From the NCBI GenBank assembly GCA_016713665.1, contig JADJOR010000009.1, forward strand, positions 248,001 through 312,000: a stretch of DNA of 64,000 nt. Reading direction: 5' to 3'. Positions 16,906 to 26,551 of this stretch are shown here, piece by piece. The position numbers and the translations under genes are program-made. The stretch comes from Deltaproteobacteria bacterium (GTDB taxonomy: Bacteria > Myxococcota_A > UBA9160 > UBA4427). The notes under the pieces are model-generated. The model searched no databases. It saw nothing but the letters and a program-made list of their open reading frames with translations, and was not told where the DNA came from. The stretch's first letter is position 1. Every line of letters begins with the position of its first letter.

Positions 16906-18012
16906 CTACTCCAACTCGGCCTGGAGGCGTTCGATGACCCGGTCCCGCTGGTCCTCGGAGAGCTCGGGGGAGCAGGGCAGGCTGAGGATCGTCTCGACGA
17001 GTCGTTCGGTTGCGGGGAGCGGTCCGGTCGCGAAGCGTCGATAGGGCGCCTGGCGGTGGACCGGGATCGGGTAGTGGACGCGCGTGTCGATCCCGGCGTC
17101 GGCGAGGCGCTTGCGCAGGCCGTCGCGCCCCTCCTCGATCCGGAGGACGAAGGGCGTGTAGATCGCGCGGACGCTCGCCTCCTCGGGCGGCATCGTCGCG
17201 AGGCCGGCCAGGGCTTCGCGGTAGTGGCGCGCGTGATCGTTGCGACGGGCGATCCAGGTCTCGAGGTACGGGAGCTTCCCGAGCAGGATCGCCGCCTGCA
17301 ACGTGTCGAGCCGGCTGTTGGTCGAGACGAGGGCCGCTTCGTCGCGGTTGCGCAGGCCGATGTTGCGCCGCTGCCGCAGGTCGTCGGCTCGCGCGTCGTC
17401 GTCGGTCGCGATGAAGCCGGCGTCGCCGCAGGCGCCCAGGACCTTCAAGGGGTGGAGCGAGAAGCAGCCGGTGCCGAAGGTGCCGGCCATGCGGCCGTCG
17501 CGCTTCGCGCCGAGGGCCTGCGCCGTGTCTTCGAGGACGACGAGATCACGCCGTCGGGCGAGCGCCATGATCGCGGGCATGTCGCAGGGAAAGCCGTTCA
17601 GGTGGACGGGAATCACCGCCCGCGTGCGCGGCGAGAGCACCGCTTCGAGGGTCTCCGCGCTGACGACCATGGTCCGCGGGTCGACGTCGGCGAAGACGGG
17701 CGTCGCACCGACCGCGCAGACGGCGCTCGCCGTCGCGAGGAAGGTGTGCGAGGGGGTCACGACCTCGTCGCCGGGGCCGATCCCGTGGCTCGCGAGGGCG
17801 AGGACGAGGGCATCCGTGCCGGAGTTGACGCCGATCACGTGCGCGACGCCGAGAACCCGCGCGAGGGCCGTCTCGAGCTCCGCCACCTCGGGTCCGAGGA
17901 TGGACTGGCCGTGCTCGAGCACGCGCCGGATCCGTCCCATCAGATCGTCGATCAGGCCCGCGTTCTGCCGTGCGAGGTCGACGTACGCAATCGGGTCCGG
18001 GCTCGTCGTCAC
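16906..18012 (-). CDS. DegT/DnrJ/EryC1-type PLP aminotransferase
   Basis: This 368-residue protein starts at a GTG overlapping the preceding TGA (GTGA). It is a sugar aminotransferase of the DegT/DnrJ/EryC1 family: IGVNSGTDALVLAL for PLP phosphate binding, VVLEDTAQALGAK with the pyridine-binding Asp162, and CFSLHPLKVLGACGDAG with the PLP lysine Lys190. It converts a keto-sugar nucleotide into an amino sugar. The preceding SDR gene would make such a keto-sugar or related intermediate. The gap to the next gene is five bases. No cofactor residue appears to be missing. Confidence 0.9.
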   Translation of the reverse strand: MTTSPDPIAYVDLARQNAGLIDDLMGRIRRVLEHGQSILGPEVAELETALARVLGVAHVIGVNSGTDALVLALASHGIGPGDEVVTPSHTFLATASAVCAVGATPVFADVDPRTMVVSAETLEAVLSPRTRAVIPVHLNGFPCDMPAIMALARRRDLVVLEDTAQALGAKRDGRMAGTFGTGCFSLHPLKVLGACGDAGFIATDDDARADDLRQRRNIGLRNRDEAALVSTNSRLDTLQAAILLGKLPYLETWIARRNDHARHYREALAGLATMPPEEASVRAIYTPFVLRIEEGRDGLRKRLADAGIDTRVHYPIPVHRQAPYRRFATGPLPATERLVETILSLPCSPELSEDQRDRVIERLQAELE

Positions 18013-19016
18013 GCGAAGCGCCTCCAGAAATCGAGCTTCTCCGACATCAGCGCGACGTTCCGGTAGCGGGACGACTCGGGCTCCGGGACCCGGCCGTCGG
18101 CGAAGGCGGCGGCGAGGTCGCGCACCGCGTCCACGATGCCGCGTCCCGGCTTCCAGCCGAGCTGGCGCGTGACCTTGCTGGCGTCGAGGCGGTAGGAGCG
18201 GTTGTCGTTGGTCGGGGTGACCTCGATCGGGATGTTCCCGTCGATCTCGTCGCGGACGATCTCGGCGATCTCGCGCACCGTCGCGTTGCTCTCGGAGACG
18301 TTGAACGCCTCGCCGCTCACGCCGGGCGCGTCGAGCAGGAGGGTGTAGAAATCGACGAGATCGCGGACGTGGACGTTGGGCCGGACCTGATCGCCGCCGA
18401 AGACCGAGATCTTCCGACGGCAGATCGCCTGATGGGTCAGGATGTTGACCGTGAGGTCGAGCCGCAGGCGCGGCGACATCCCGCAGACCGTCGCCGAGCG
18501 GACGCTCACGCCCTCGAAGTCGCGTCCGACGAGACCCGACAGGATCTCCTCGCCCTCGCCCTTGTAGCGCGCATAGAGCGTGAGGGGCTGGAGCTCGAGG
18601 TCCTCGGTGACCCGGCTCTCCTCGCGGAGTCCGTAGACGCTGGCCGAGGAGGCGTAGAGGAAGCGCGCGACGCCCGCCTGGCGGGCGAGCTCCATGACGT
18701 TGCGCGTGCCTTCGAGATTGACCGAGCGCGTGATGTCCGCGTCGAGCTCCGAGCTCGGGTCGTTGCTCACGGCGGCGAGGTGGATGACGCGGTCGAAGGC
18801 GTGCGCGCGGAAGACCTGCTCGAGGCGACCGCGATCGCGGATGTCGCCTTCCTCGAGGCTGAACCCGGGCTTTTGCAGGAGGTCGGACACGGGCTTTCGC
18901 CCGAAGAAGAAGCCGTCGTAGACGCAGACCTCGTGCCCTTCCTGGACGAGCCGGGGGCAGAGGACGGATCCGATGTAGCCAGCGCCCCCGGTGACGAGGA
19001 TGCGATGTCGGTTCAT
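18009..19016 (-). CDS. NAD-dependent sugar epimerase/dehydratase (extended SDR)
   Basis: First gene of the minus-strand glycan operon. The ATG at 19016 gives a 335-residue extended short-chain dehydrogenase with the Rossmann motif VTGGAGYIGS (8-17), the strand HLAAVSNDP, and the catalytic pair in YARYK (Tyr148, Lys152). The Ser of the triad lies in YASSASVYG. Members act on nucleotide sugars as 4-epimerases, dehydratases or reductases; which one applies is not clear, since the dehydratase Asp-Glu pair is not evident. The open frame extends upstream to 19145 without a good start. It overlaps the aminotransferase gene by four bases. Confidence 0.88.
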   Translation of the reverse strand: MNRHRILVTGGAGYIGSVLCPRLVQEGHEVCVYDGFFFGRKPVSDLLQKPGFSLEEGDIRDRGRLEQVFRAHAFDRVIHLAAVSNDPSSELDADITRSVNLEGTRNVMELARQAGVARFLYASSASVYGLREESRVTEDLELQPLTLYARYKGEGEEILSGLVGRDFEGVSVRSATVCGMSPRLRLDLTVNILTHQAICRRKISVFGGDQVRPNVHVRDLVDFYTLLLDAPGVSGEAFNVSESNATVREIAEIVRDEIDGNIPIEVTPTNDNRSYRLDASKVTRQLGWKPGRGIVDAVRDLAAAFADGRVPEPESSRYRNVALMSEKLDFWRRFA

Positions 19017-19262
19017 GTCTTCGGGTCGCTTTCTGGGGTGAATCCCGGGCAATCGCGTGTGTCGAGCGGGGCCGGCGCGGAGGGCGGCCTTCCCATGCCG
19101 TCGAGATCGGTCGAAGCGCGCGCAACTTGAAGGGAAAGAGCGCAATTTTCTCTAAGGCTGGGTCATGGAGTTGCCGCTCAAGGACGCGGTCCTGCGCGTC
19201 GCGGAGGAGCCGATTCGAACGGTCCGAAGCTCGATGAGAAAGGCCGCCAGCCCCGCGCGACG
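19017..19262. other. Divergent promoter region between two glycan operons
   Basis: About 245 bp separate the eight-gene minus-strand operon from the tandem GT-C genes on the plus strand. The middle has the only AT-rich stretch (around 19121-19155, with gcgcaattttctctaa). I see no terminator, repeat or RNA gene. It probably carries both promoters, but no -35/-10 pair is convincing. Confidence 0.45.
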
Positions 19263-21056
19263 ATGAACCCGACCCAACCGAATCTCGATCTGCCTGTCCT
19301 CCAGTCGGCGCTCGCGGGTTGGCCGCTCGATCCGCTCCTGCTGCTCACGCTGGTCACCCTCGTCGGTGCCTATCTCGCGATCGCCGTGCTGGTCGGACGG
19401 CTCGCGCGGCGACGCGGCGATCTGATCGTCGCGCTCGGCCCCGCGCTCGAGCCGGCGCGGGCCGTCGCGCTGCGGACGCATCGGACGGTGCTCGTCGTCT
19501 TCGCGCTCGCGTTCCTGAGTGGTCTGGCCAACGGCCTCGTCCGCTACCCGGTCCCCGCGGTCAACGACGAATTCGGCTACCTGCTCTCCGCCGACACCTT
19601 CGCCCACGGACGTCTCGCGAATCCGTCCCACCCGCTCTGGCAGCATTTCGAGACCATCGGCGTCTCCCACCAGCCCGCCTACATCGCGAAGTACCCGCCG
19701 GCGACGGCCGCCTTCCTCGCGATCGGTCAGGTCGTCTTCGGCCATCCGTGGTGGGGTCAGCTGCTCGCCTACGCCCTCGCCGCGGCCGCGACGGCCTGGA
19801 TGCTTCGGGTCTGGGTCGGGCCGCGCTGGGCGCTCGTCGGCGGCGTCATGGTCGCGCTCCATCCGAATCTCCAGCGCTTCCAGTTCTACGACTACGGCTG
19901 GACGAACTACAGCTGGTCGCACAGCTACTGGGGCGGCGCGGTCGCGATGCTCGGCGCGGCCCTGGTCTTCGGCGGCGTGCGCCGGTTCGTGATCCGCCCC
20001 CGATTCGTCGACGGTCTCGCGACCGCGATCGGCGCCGCACTCCTGATGAACAGCCGACCCCTCGAAGGGCTGCTGATCTGTCTTCCGTTCGGCGTCGTCC
20101 TGCTGGCCCGGCTCCTCCGAGGCCGGATCGAGCCGGCGATCTTCCTGCGCCGGCTCGCGGCTCCGGGCGCTCTCGTGCTCCTGCCGCTGCTCGTCTTCAT
20201 GTCGCTCAACAACACGGCCACGAGCGGCTCTCCGACGCGGCTCGTCCACCAGCATTATGCCGACCAGTATGGCGCCGCCGCGGAGTTCCTCTTCCAGACG
20301 CCGCGCACGCCGCCCGAGAGCTACCGCAACGTCGAGATGGCGCGCTTCTACCTCGAGTGGGTACGTCCGGCCTTCGATGCCCGTCGTTCCGATCCGGCGG
20401 AGTACTTCGAGAGCCGGATCCGGGCCTTCGGCAAGCTCTTCTGGACCTTCTTCTCGACGAGCTGGCCCGCGCTCCTCGCGTTCCCGCTGCTCCTGCGCGA
20501 CCGCTGGTTCCGCCTCGCGGGCGTCTCGATCGCGGTCTCCCTCGCGCTCCTGCTCACGACCTTCGATTTCCACCCGCACTACGCGGCGCCCGCGGCGCCG
20601 CTCTTCTTCGCCGTCATGACGGCGAGTGCGGCGCAGCTCCTGCGCCTCGGACGCCGCGAGTCGCTCGTCGGCCGGTGCATCCTCGTCCCGGTCGTCGCGA
20701 TCACGATCTGCATCCGGCTCTGGGCGCTGCCGCCGGCGCAGGAGTTCGAGGTCACACCGAAGAACGACTGGCCGCGCATGCGCCAGTTCGTCGTCGAGGA
20801 GCTCGGCCGCCTGCCGGAGAAGGATCTCGTGCTCGTGTCGACGCGCGCGGACCACCTCATGTTCCAGAACTGGGTCCACAACGGCGCCGATCTCGAGAAC
20901 GGAGAGGTCCTCTTCGCGCGCGACCTCGGTCTGCCGCTCCGCGGGAATCCGATCGTCGACTACTACGCCGATCGGAAGCTCTGGCATCTCGACCTCAGCG
21001 CCGAGACCTGGACCTTCCGCTCGGTCGCCCCGGAAGAAAGACTGGCCGGACAATGA
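19263..21056 (+). CDS. GT-C-type polytopic membrane protein, paralogue 1
   Basis: A 597-residue membrane protein with about ten predicted spans. It has the GT-C acidic motif in VPAVNDEFGYLLSADTFA (Asn-Asp-Glu), then YPPATAAFLAIGQVVFGHPW and the conspicuous aromatic segment YGWTNYSWSHSYWGGAV, followed by a soluble C-terminal domain with LVLVSTRADHLMFQNWVHNG. It resembles polyprenyl-phosphate-dependent glycosyl or mannosyl transferases, but the exact family is not certain. It overlaps the next gene by four bases (ATGA), and the two proteins are clear paralogues. It is divergent from the sugar operon, which may supply its donor. Confidence 0.75.
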   Translation: MNPTQPNLDLPVLQSALAGWPLDPLLLLTLVTLVGAYLAIAVLVGRLARRRGDLIVALGPALEPARAVALRTHRTVLVVFALAFLSGLANGLVRYPVPAVNDEFGYLLSADTFAHGRLANPSHPLWQHFETIGVSHQPAYIAKYPPATAAFLAIGQVVFGHPWWGQLLAYALAAAATAWMLRVWVGPRWALVGGVMVALHPNLQRFQFYDYGWTNYSWSHSYWGGAVAMLGAALVFGGVRRFVIRPRFVDGLATAIGAALLMNSRPLEGLLICLPFGVVLLARLLRGRIEPAIFLRRLAAPGALVLLPLLVFMSLNNTATSGSPTRLVHQHYADQYGAAAEFLFQTPRTPPESYRNVEMARFYLEWVRPAFDARRSDPAEYFESRIRAFGKLFWTFFSTSWPALLAFPLLLRDRWFRLAGVSIAVSLALLLTTFDFHPHYAAPAAPLFFAVMTASAAQLLRLGRRESLVGRCILVPVVAITICIRLWALPPAQEFEVTPKNDWPRMRQFVVEELGRLPEKDLVLVSTRADHLMFQNWVHNGADLENGEVLFARDLGLPLRGNPIVDYYADRKLWHLDLSAETWTFRSVAPEERLAGQ

Positions 21057-22864
21057 TCTCGTTCAACCAGGTCCTGCTCGCCTTCACCGTCCTCGGCGCG
21101 GCCGTGCTGCTCGGGCTCACCCTGGCCTTCGGCGTGCTGCTGCCGCGCTCGGTCGAAGCCCACGAGGAGGAAGGGCCGCTTCGGCGCGCACGTCGGACGT
21201 TGCGTCGATGGGCGGTGAGTCCGCTCGCGAGCCTCGTCGCGATCTTCGCGATCGCCTTCGCCTGCGGGCTCTCGAACGGGATCCTGCGGATGCCGGTGCC
21301 CTCGGTGAACGACGAGTTCGCCTATCTGCTCGGCGCGGAGACCTTCGCGCAGGGACAGCTCGCGAATCCCCGACACCCGATGTGGCGTCATTTCGAGACC
21401 TTCTCGGTCTCGAGCGATCCGGTCTACGTCTCGAAGTATCCGCCGGCCGCGTCCGCCTTCCTCGCCGTCGGCCAGGCCTTCTTCGGCCATCCCTGGTACG
21501 GCCAGCTGCTCGCCTATGCGCTCGCCTGCGTGGCCTTCGCCTGGATGGCCCGGGCCTGGCTCGGGCCGCGCTGGGCGCTCGTCGGCGGCGTGCTGGTCGC
21601 GCTGCATCCGGTGATGCAGCACTTCGAGGAGTACGACTACAACTGGTCGAACTACAGCTGGTCCCACAGCTACTGGGGCGGCGCCGTCACGATGCTCGGC
21701 GCGTCGCTGCTCTTCGGGGGCGTCCGTCGATTCGTCCGCGATCAGCGTCCGCTCGATGCGACATGGATGGCGGTGGGCATCGTCGTGCTCGCCTGCTCCC
21801 GCCCCTTCGAGGGCGCGATCGCCGTCGTCGCGGTCGCCGCCGTGTTGCTGGGATCGCTCGTGCGACAGAGGATCGGCTTCGGCCGGGTCTTCGTCCGACT
21901 CGGACTCCCGATGCTCGCGATCGGCGTCCCGGCTCTTCTCTTCATGCTCCAGTACAACGAGTCGACGACCGGAAATCCGTGGCGGCTCGCGCATCAGCAT
22001 TATGCGGATCAGTACGGCGCCGCCGCCGAGCTCCTGATCCTCGATCCGAAGGATCCGCCGGCGAGCTATCCGAACCGCGAGATGGGGCGCTTCTATCACG
22101 AGTGGGTGAGGCCGGCCTTTCTGGCCCAGAAGAGCTCCTGGGGCCACTACTGGAACTTCAAGGGCGAGGCCGTCGGACGCTTCGCCTGGTTCTACCTGAG
22201 CTTCGCGGCCCCCGCGTTGATCGGGACCTTCGCGATCGTCCGCAAGCGCTGGTGGCGCCTGGCGGCGGCGCTGTCGCTCGTGTCCTTCGGTCTCGTGTTC
22301 GTGACCTTCGAGTTCCATCCCCACTACGCCGCCACGGCGGCACCCCTGATCCATCTGCTGCTCGTCGCGGGCCTCGCCCGGCTATGGGCGGTCCATGGGC
22401 GATTCTGGATCCACGCGCGGTTGATCGCGATCCTCGTGATCCTCGCGGGCTCGATCACGCGTTTGTTCATGTTGCCGGTCCGCAGCGAGGTGATCGAACC
22501 GTCGGACTGGCCGAAGGCGAGGGCGCAGATCGAGCTCGAGCTCGAAGCGCTCCCCGGCGACGATCTCGTGCTGGTGCGGTATCGGCCGGACCATTCCGTC
22601 TTCCGGGAATGGGTCAAGAACGGAGCGGATCTCGACGGTGCACCGGTCGTCTGGGCCCGGGACCTGGGCGACGAGGCGTCCCGCACGGCGCTCCTCGACT
22701 ACTACGCGGGTCGGCGCATCTGGGTCCTGCTCCCGGACGAGATGCCGCCGGTGATCACGCCCTTGAAGCTGGATCGCGCGGAAAGGTCCTCCCTCTCCGA
22801 CGGAACCCGGGCCGACGCGTCCTCGTCGGCGGAGGCGCACGCTTCGCTATCGTCGGCTCGCTGA
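21053..22864 (+). CDS. GT-C-type polytopic membrane protein, paralogue 2
   Basis: A 603-residue membrane protein colinear with the upstream gene product over nearly its whole length. It repeats the acidic motif as VPSVNDEFAYLLGAETFA, then SKYPPAASAFLAVGQAFFGH and the aromatic segment YNWSNYSWSHSYWGGAV, and the C-terminal LVLVRYRPDHSVFREWVKNG. The start is the ATG of an ATGA overlap. Tandem duplication with retained catalytic motifs suggests that both transfer a sugar, possibly to successive positions or as a heteromer. The last 30 residues are Ser/Ala-rich. Confidence 0.75.
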   Translation: MISFNQVLLAFTVLGAAVLLGLTLAFGVLLPRSVEAHEEEGPLRRARRTLRRWAVSPLASLVAIFAIAFACGLSNGILRMPVPSVNDEFAYLLGAETFAQGQLANPRHPMWRHFETFSVSSDPVYVSKYPPAASAFLAVGQAFFGHPWYGQLLAYALACVAFAWMARAWLGPRWALVGGVLVALHPVMQHFEEYDYNWSNYSWSHSYWGGAVTMLGASLLFGGVRRFVRDQRPLDATWMAVGIVVLACSRPFEGAIAVVAVAAVLLGSLVRQRIGFGRVFVRLGLPMLAIGVPALLFMLQYNESTTGNPWRLAHQHYADQYGAAAELLILDPKDPPASYPNREMGRFYHEWVRPAFLAQKSSWGHYWNFKGEAVGRFAWFYLSFAAPALIGTFAIVRKRWWRLAAALSLVSFGLVFVTFEFHPHYAATAAPLIHLLLVAGLARLWAVHGRFWIHARLIAILVILAGSITRLFMLPVRSEVIEPSDWPKARAQIELELEALPGDDLVLVRYRPDHSVFREWVKNGADLDGAPVVWARDLGDEASRTALLDYYAGRRIWVLLPDEMPPVITPLKLDRAERSSLSDGTRADASSSAEAHASLSSAR

Positions 22865-22888
22865 TCGCGCTTCGCCCGCGAGCCCCCG

Positions 22889-24074
22889 ATGGAGTACGTC
22901 GCCTTGAGCCAGCTGAAATTCGAGACCCGCGCCGTCCACGTCGGCCAGGAGCCCGAGCCCGCGACCGGAGCCGTCATGGCGCCGATCTACGCGACCTCGA
23001 CCTTCGCCCAGATCCGCCCCGGCGAGACCCGCGGCTACGACTACACCCGTTCCGGCAATCCCAACTTCACGCGCCTCGGGCAGACCCTGGCCTCGCTGGA
23101 GAACGGGCGCTTCGCGACGGTCTTCGGCAGCGGCATGGCGGCGATCACCGCCGTGCTCTCGGGCCTCTCGTCGGGGGACCTGGTGCTGGCCGAGGAGAAC
23201 GTCTACGGCTGCACGTTCCGGATCTTCGCGCGCGTCTTCGAGAAGTTCGGGCTCGCGGTCCGCTACGTCGATTTCGCGAACCCCGCGAGCTACGACGCGA
23301 TCGGGCAGGCGAAGCCGGCGCTCGTCTGGCTCGAGTCGCCGACGAATCCGATGCTCAAGATCCTCGACATCGAGGCGATCTCGGCGCACGCGGCTCGGGT
23401 CGGATCGCCGGTGCTCGTCGACAACACCTTCGCCTCGCCGTATTTCCAGCGCCCCCTCGATCTCGGGGCCTCGCTCTCCCTCTCGAGCACCACGAAATAC
23501 GTCAACGGCCATTCCGACAGCCTCGGCGGCGTCGTCGTCACGAACGACGCCCGAGTGGCAGGAGCGCATGATCTTCGCGCAGAAGGCGGTCGGCCTGAAT
23601 CCCTCGCCGTTCGACGCCTGGCTCGTGTCGCGCGGGGTGAAGACGCTGGCCCTGCGGATGCGACAGCATCACGAGAACGCGCTGGAGCTCGCGACGAGGC
23701 TCGAGGATTGCCGAGCGGTGCGCTGGGTCCGCCATCCCTTCCTGCCCTCGCATCCCCACTACGCGGTCGCTCGGCGACAGATGACCGGCGGCTCGGGGAT
23801 CGTGACGCTCGAGCTCGACGCCGATCTCGAAGCGACGAAGGATTTCGTGTCGGGCCTCGAGCTCTTCGCCCTGGCGGAGAGCCTGGGCGGCATCGAGTCG
23901 TTGGTCGATCATCCCGCCTCGATGACCCACGCGAGCATTCCGCGGCCGGAGCGGGAGAAGGTCGGCATCCTCGACGGGCTCGTCCGGCTCTCGGTCGGGA
24001 TCGAGCACATCGACGATCTGGTCGCCGATCTCGACCGCGGTCTGCGCAAGGCCGGACTGCCGCCGCTCGTCTGA
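22889..24074 (+). pseudogene. Cystathionine synthase/lyase-type PLP enzyme, split by one frameshift
   Basis: Two frames together make one Cys/Met metabolism PLP enzyme of about 394 residues. The first part (from the ATG at 22889) has FETRAVHVGQEPEPATGA, YDYTRSGNPNFTRL, FGSGMAAITA and the PLP lysine in SLSSTTKYVNGHSD. It loses frame at the CCC run 23550-23552; removing one C restores NDAEWQERMIFAQKAVGLNP, which continues intact to the stop at 24074 with SLGGIESLVDHPASMTHASI. Everything else is conserved, so the shift is most likely a sequence error and the gene active as a cystathionine gamma-synthase, gamma-lyase or O-acylhomoserine sulfhydrylase. Exact reaction is unresolved. It begins 24 bp after the GT-C pair. 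Confidence 0.85.
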
Positions 24075-24227
24075 GCGGTCCGCAAACGCGTCGCGATTCG
24101 TCGCGGGCAGCCCGACGACTAATACGTCCGGCCCCGCCAGATCCGACTCGGGGTCACGCCGTCGCCGGTTGCGGATGGAAAGCCGATCCCTCAAGGTGTC
24201 GCGGCGCCCGCCACGAGAGGCGATCCC

Positions 24228-26504
24228 ATGACGATCCTCCATTCGACCGCCGGCTGGCAGCCGAGCGCCTGCATCCTCTGCGAGTGCAACTGCGGCATCG
24301 AGGTCGAGCTCGGCGGGCGCGATGGACGCCGCTTCGAACGCGTCCGCGGGGACAAGGCCCATCCGAGCTCCCGGGGCTACGCCTGCGAGAAGCCGTCACG
24401 TCTCGACTACTATCAGAACGATCCGAGCCGCCTGACGACGCCGCTTCGCCGCCGCGCCGACGGTTCCTTCGAGGCGATCGACTGGCCGACCGCGATCCGC
24501 GAGGTCGCCGGGAAGCTCGCGGCGATTCGAGACCAGTACGGCGGCGACTCGATCTTCTACTACGGCGGCGGCGGGCAGGGGAACCATCTCCCGGGCGGCT
24601 ACGCACGCTCGCTGCGTGCGGCGCTCGGCTCCCGCTATCGCTCGAACGCCCTGGCCCAGGAGAAGACGGGGGAGGCCTGGGTCGCCGCGCAGATGACGGG
24701 CGCCTTCACCCGAAGCGACTTCGAACACTGCGAGGTCGCCGTCTTCCTCGGCAAGAACCCCTGGTTCTCCCACGGCTTTCCGCGTGCACGGATCACGCTG
24801 CGCGAGATCGCGAGGGACCCCGAGCGCTGCCTGATCGTGATCGATCCGCGGCGGAGCGAGACGGCGGATCTCGCGGACATCCACCTCCAGGTCAGGCCGG
24901 GGGGCGATGCCTGGCTCCTGGCTGCGATCTTCGCGGTGCTCGTCCAGGAGGGTCGGCTCGCGGAGTCGTGGCTCGCGCTCCACGCGGACGGGCTCGAGAC
25001 GGTGCGCCCGCATTTCGCGATGGTCCCGATCGCCGACTACTGCGAGCGGGCGGGGGTCGCCGAGGCGCTCGTGCGCCGGGCGGCGAACCGGATCGCTGAC
25101 GCTTCGAGCGCGGCGTTCTTCGAGGACCTCGGCGTCCAGATGAACCGCCGCTCGACGCTCGTGAGCTACCTCCACAGGTTGATCGCCTACGGGACGGGGC
25201 ACTACGGCCGACCCGGGACGGCCCATCCGGTGACCTCGATCCTGCCGCTGATCACGACGTCGACGATCACCCGCGACGTCCGATCTCCCGTCACGCATGC
25301 GCGCATCATCGGCGGGCTCGTGCCCTGCAACGTGATTCCCGACGAGATCCTGACCGACCATCCCAAACGCTTCCGGGCGATGTTCGTCGAGGCCGCGAAT
25401 CCGGTTCATTCCCTCGCCGACGCGCCGCGAATGCGCGAAGCGTTCGCGGCGCTCGAGCTGGTGGTGGTGGTCGACGTCGCCTTGACCGAGACGGGTCGGC
25501 TGGCCGACTACGTCCTGCCGGTCGCGACCCAGTACGAGAAGGCGGAGGCGACCTTCTTCAACTTCGAGTTCCCGAAGAACGTCTTCCATCTGCGCGGCGC
25601 GCTGCTCGATCCGCCCGAAGGACTCTTCTCGGAGGCCGAGCTGCATGCGCGGCTCCTCGAGGCACTCGGGGCGCTGCCCCTCGCGGCGGTCGACACGCTG
25701 AAACGAGCGTGGTCGCTCGGTCGCCCGGCCTTTCGAGAGGCGTTCTTTCGATTGCTCGCGGCGGATCCCGGCTTCGTCTCGATGGCGCCCGTCGTGCTGT
25801 TCCGCGCGATCGGCGACGCGCTACCGAAAGCCAAGGCCGAGGGGGCCGTTCTCTGGGCCCTCGCCCAGATCGTCGCGACCCAGGTTCCGGCCTCGCTGCG
25901 CCGGGCCGGGATCGGGGCGGGCCCCGATGCGGACCCGGCGGAGCTCGGCGACGCGCTGTTCGACGCGATCCTCGCGGCGGATCGCGGGCTCGTCTTCGCC
26001 GTCGACGAGTGGAGCGAAGCCTTCGCCCGGATCGGGACGCCGAATGGTCGCATCCAGCTCGCCGTTGCGGAGCTCTTCGATGCGCTCGATGGCCTGGCCA
26101 CGGAGGAGCGGATCCCGGTCGATGCCGAATATCCCCTCGTGCTCTCGGCGGGCGAGCGGCGGTCGTTCACGGCCAATACGATCCTGCGCGATCCGGCCTG
26201 GCGGAAGAAGGGCGCAGACGGTGCGTTGAGCATCTCGCCCGTCGATGCAGGCAAGCTCGGCCTGGCAGACGGCGGCCGCGCCCGTCTCACCACCCGTCGC
26301 GGCAGCGCGGTCGTCGCCGTCGAGATCTCGGACCGCATGCAACCTGGCCACGTCTCGCTGCCGAACGGCACGGGACTCGAGCATCCCGGCTCCCCGGGGC
26401 AGGGCGGCGTCGCGCCCAATGAGCTCACACGCGGAGAGGATTGCGATCCGATCGCCGGCACGCCCTGGCACAAGAGCACACCCGCCCGCGTCGAAGCGAT
26501 CTGA
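24228..26504 (+). CDS. Molybdopterin-dependent oxidoreductase (DMSO reductase superfamily)
   Basis: A 758-residue catalytic subunit of the molybdopterin guanine dinucleotide oxidoreductases. The N-terminal iron-sulfur site is ACILCECNCGIEVEL with Cys15, Cys18, Cys22 and Cys53 as likely 4Fe-4S ligands. The centre has VFLGKNPWFSHGFP and LIVIDPRRSETADLADIHL, and the C-terminal molybdopterin domain has LPNGTGLEHP. No clear Cys, SeCys or Ser metal ligand is seen in the expected segment (NALAQEKTGEAW), so an Asp, Glu or hydroxide ligand is possible. No twin-arginine signal is seen and no electron-transfer partner gene is adjacent; it is probably cytoplasmic. Substrate is unknown. Confidence 0.85.
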   Translation: MTILHSTAGWQPSACILCECNCGIEVELGGRDGRRFERVRGDKAHPSSRGYACEKPSRLDYYQNDPSRLTTPLRRRADGSFEAIDWPTAIREVAGKLAAIRDQYGGDSIFYYGGGGQGNHLPGGYARSLRAALGSRYRSNALAQEKTGEAWVAAQMTGAFTRSDFEHCEVAVFLGKNPWFSHGFPRARITLREIARDPERCLIVIDPRRSETADLADIHLQVRPGGDAWLLAAIFAVLVQEGRLAESWLALHADGLETVRPHFAMVPIADYCERAGVAEALVRRAANRIADASSAAFFEDLGVQMNRRSTLVSYLHRLIAYGTGHYGRPGTAHPVTSILPLITTSTITRDVRSPVTHARIIGGLVPCNVIPDEILTDHPKRFRAMFVEAANPVHSLADAPRMREAFAALELVVVVDVALTETGRLADYVLPVATQYEKAEATFFNFEFPKNVFHLRGALLDPPEGLFSEAELHARLLEALGALPLAAVDTLKRAWSLGRPAFREAFFRLLAADPGFVSMAPVVLFRAIGDALPKAKAEGAVLWALAQIVATQVPASLRRAGIGAGPDADPAELGDALFDAILAADRGLVFAVDEWSEAFARIGTPNGRIQLAVAELFDALDGLATEERIPVDAEYPLVLSAGERRSFTANTILRDPAWRKKGADGALSISPVDAGKLGLADGGRARLTTRRGSAVVAVEISDRMQPGHVSLPNGTGLEHPGSPGQGGVAPNELTRGEDCDPIAGTPWHKSTPARVEAI

Positions 26505-26551
26505 GTCGGCGGTGGAGCGGCTGCTTCGGGGCGCGCTCGAATCCTGCCTCG

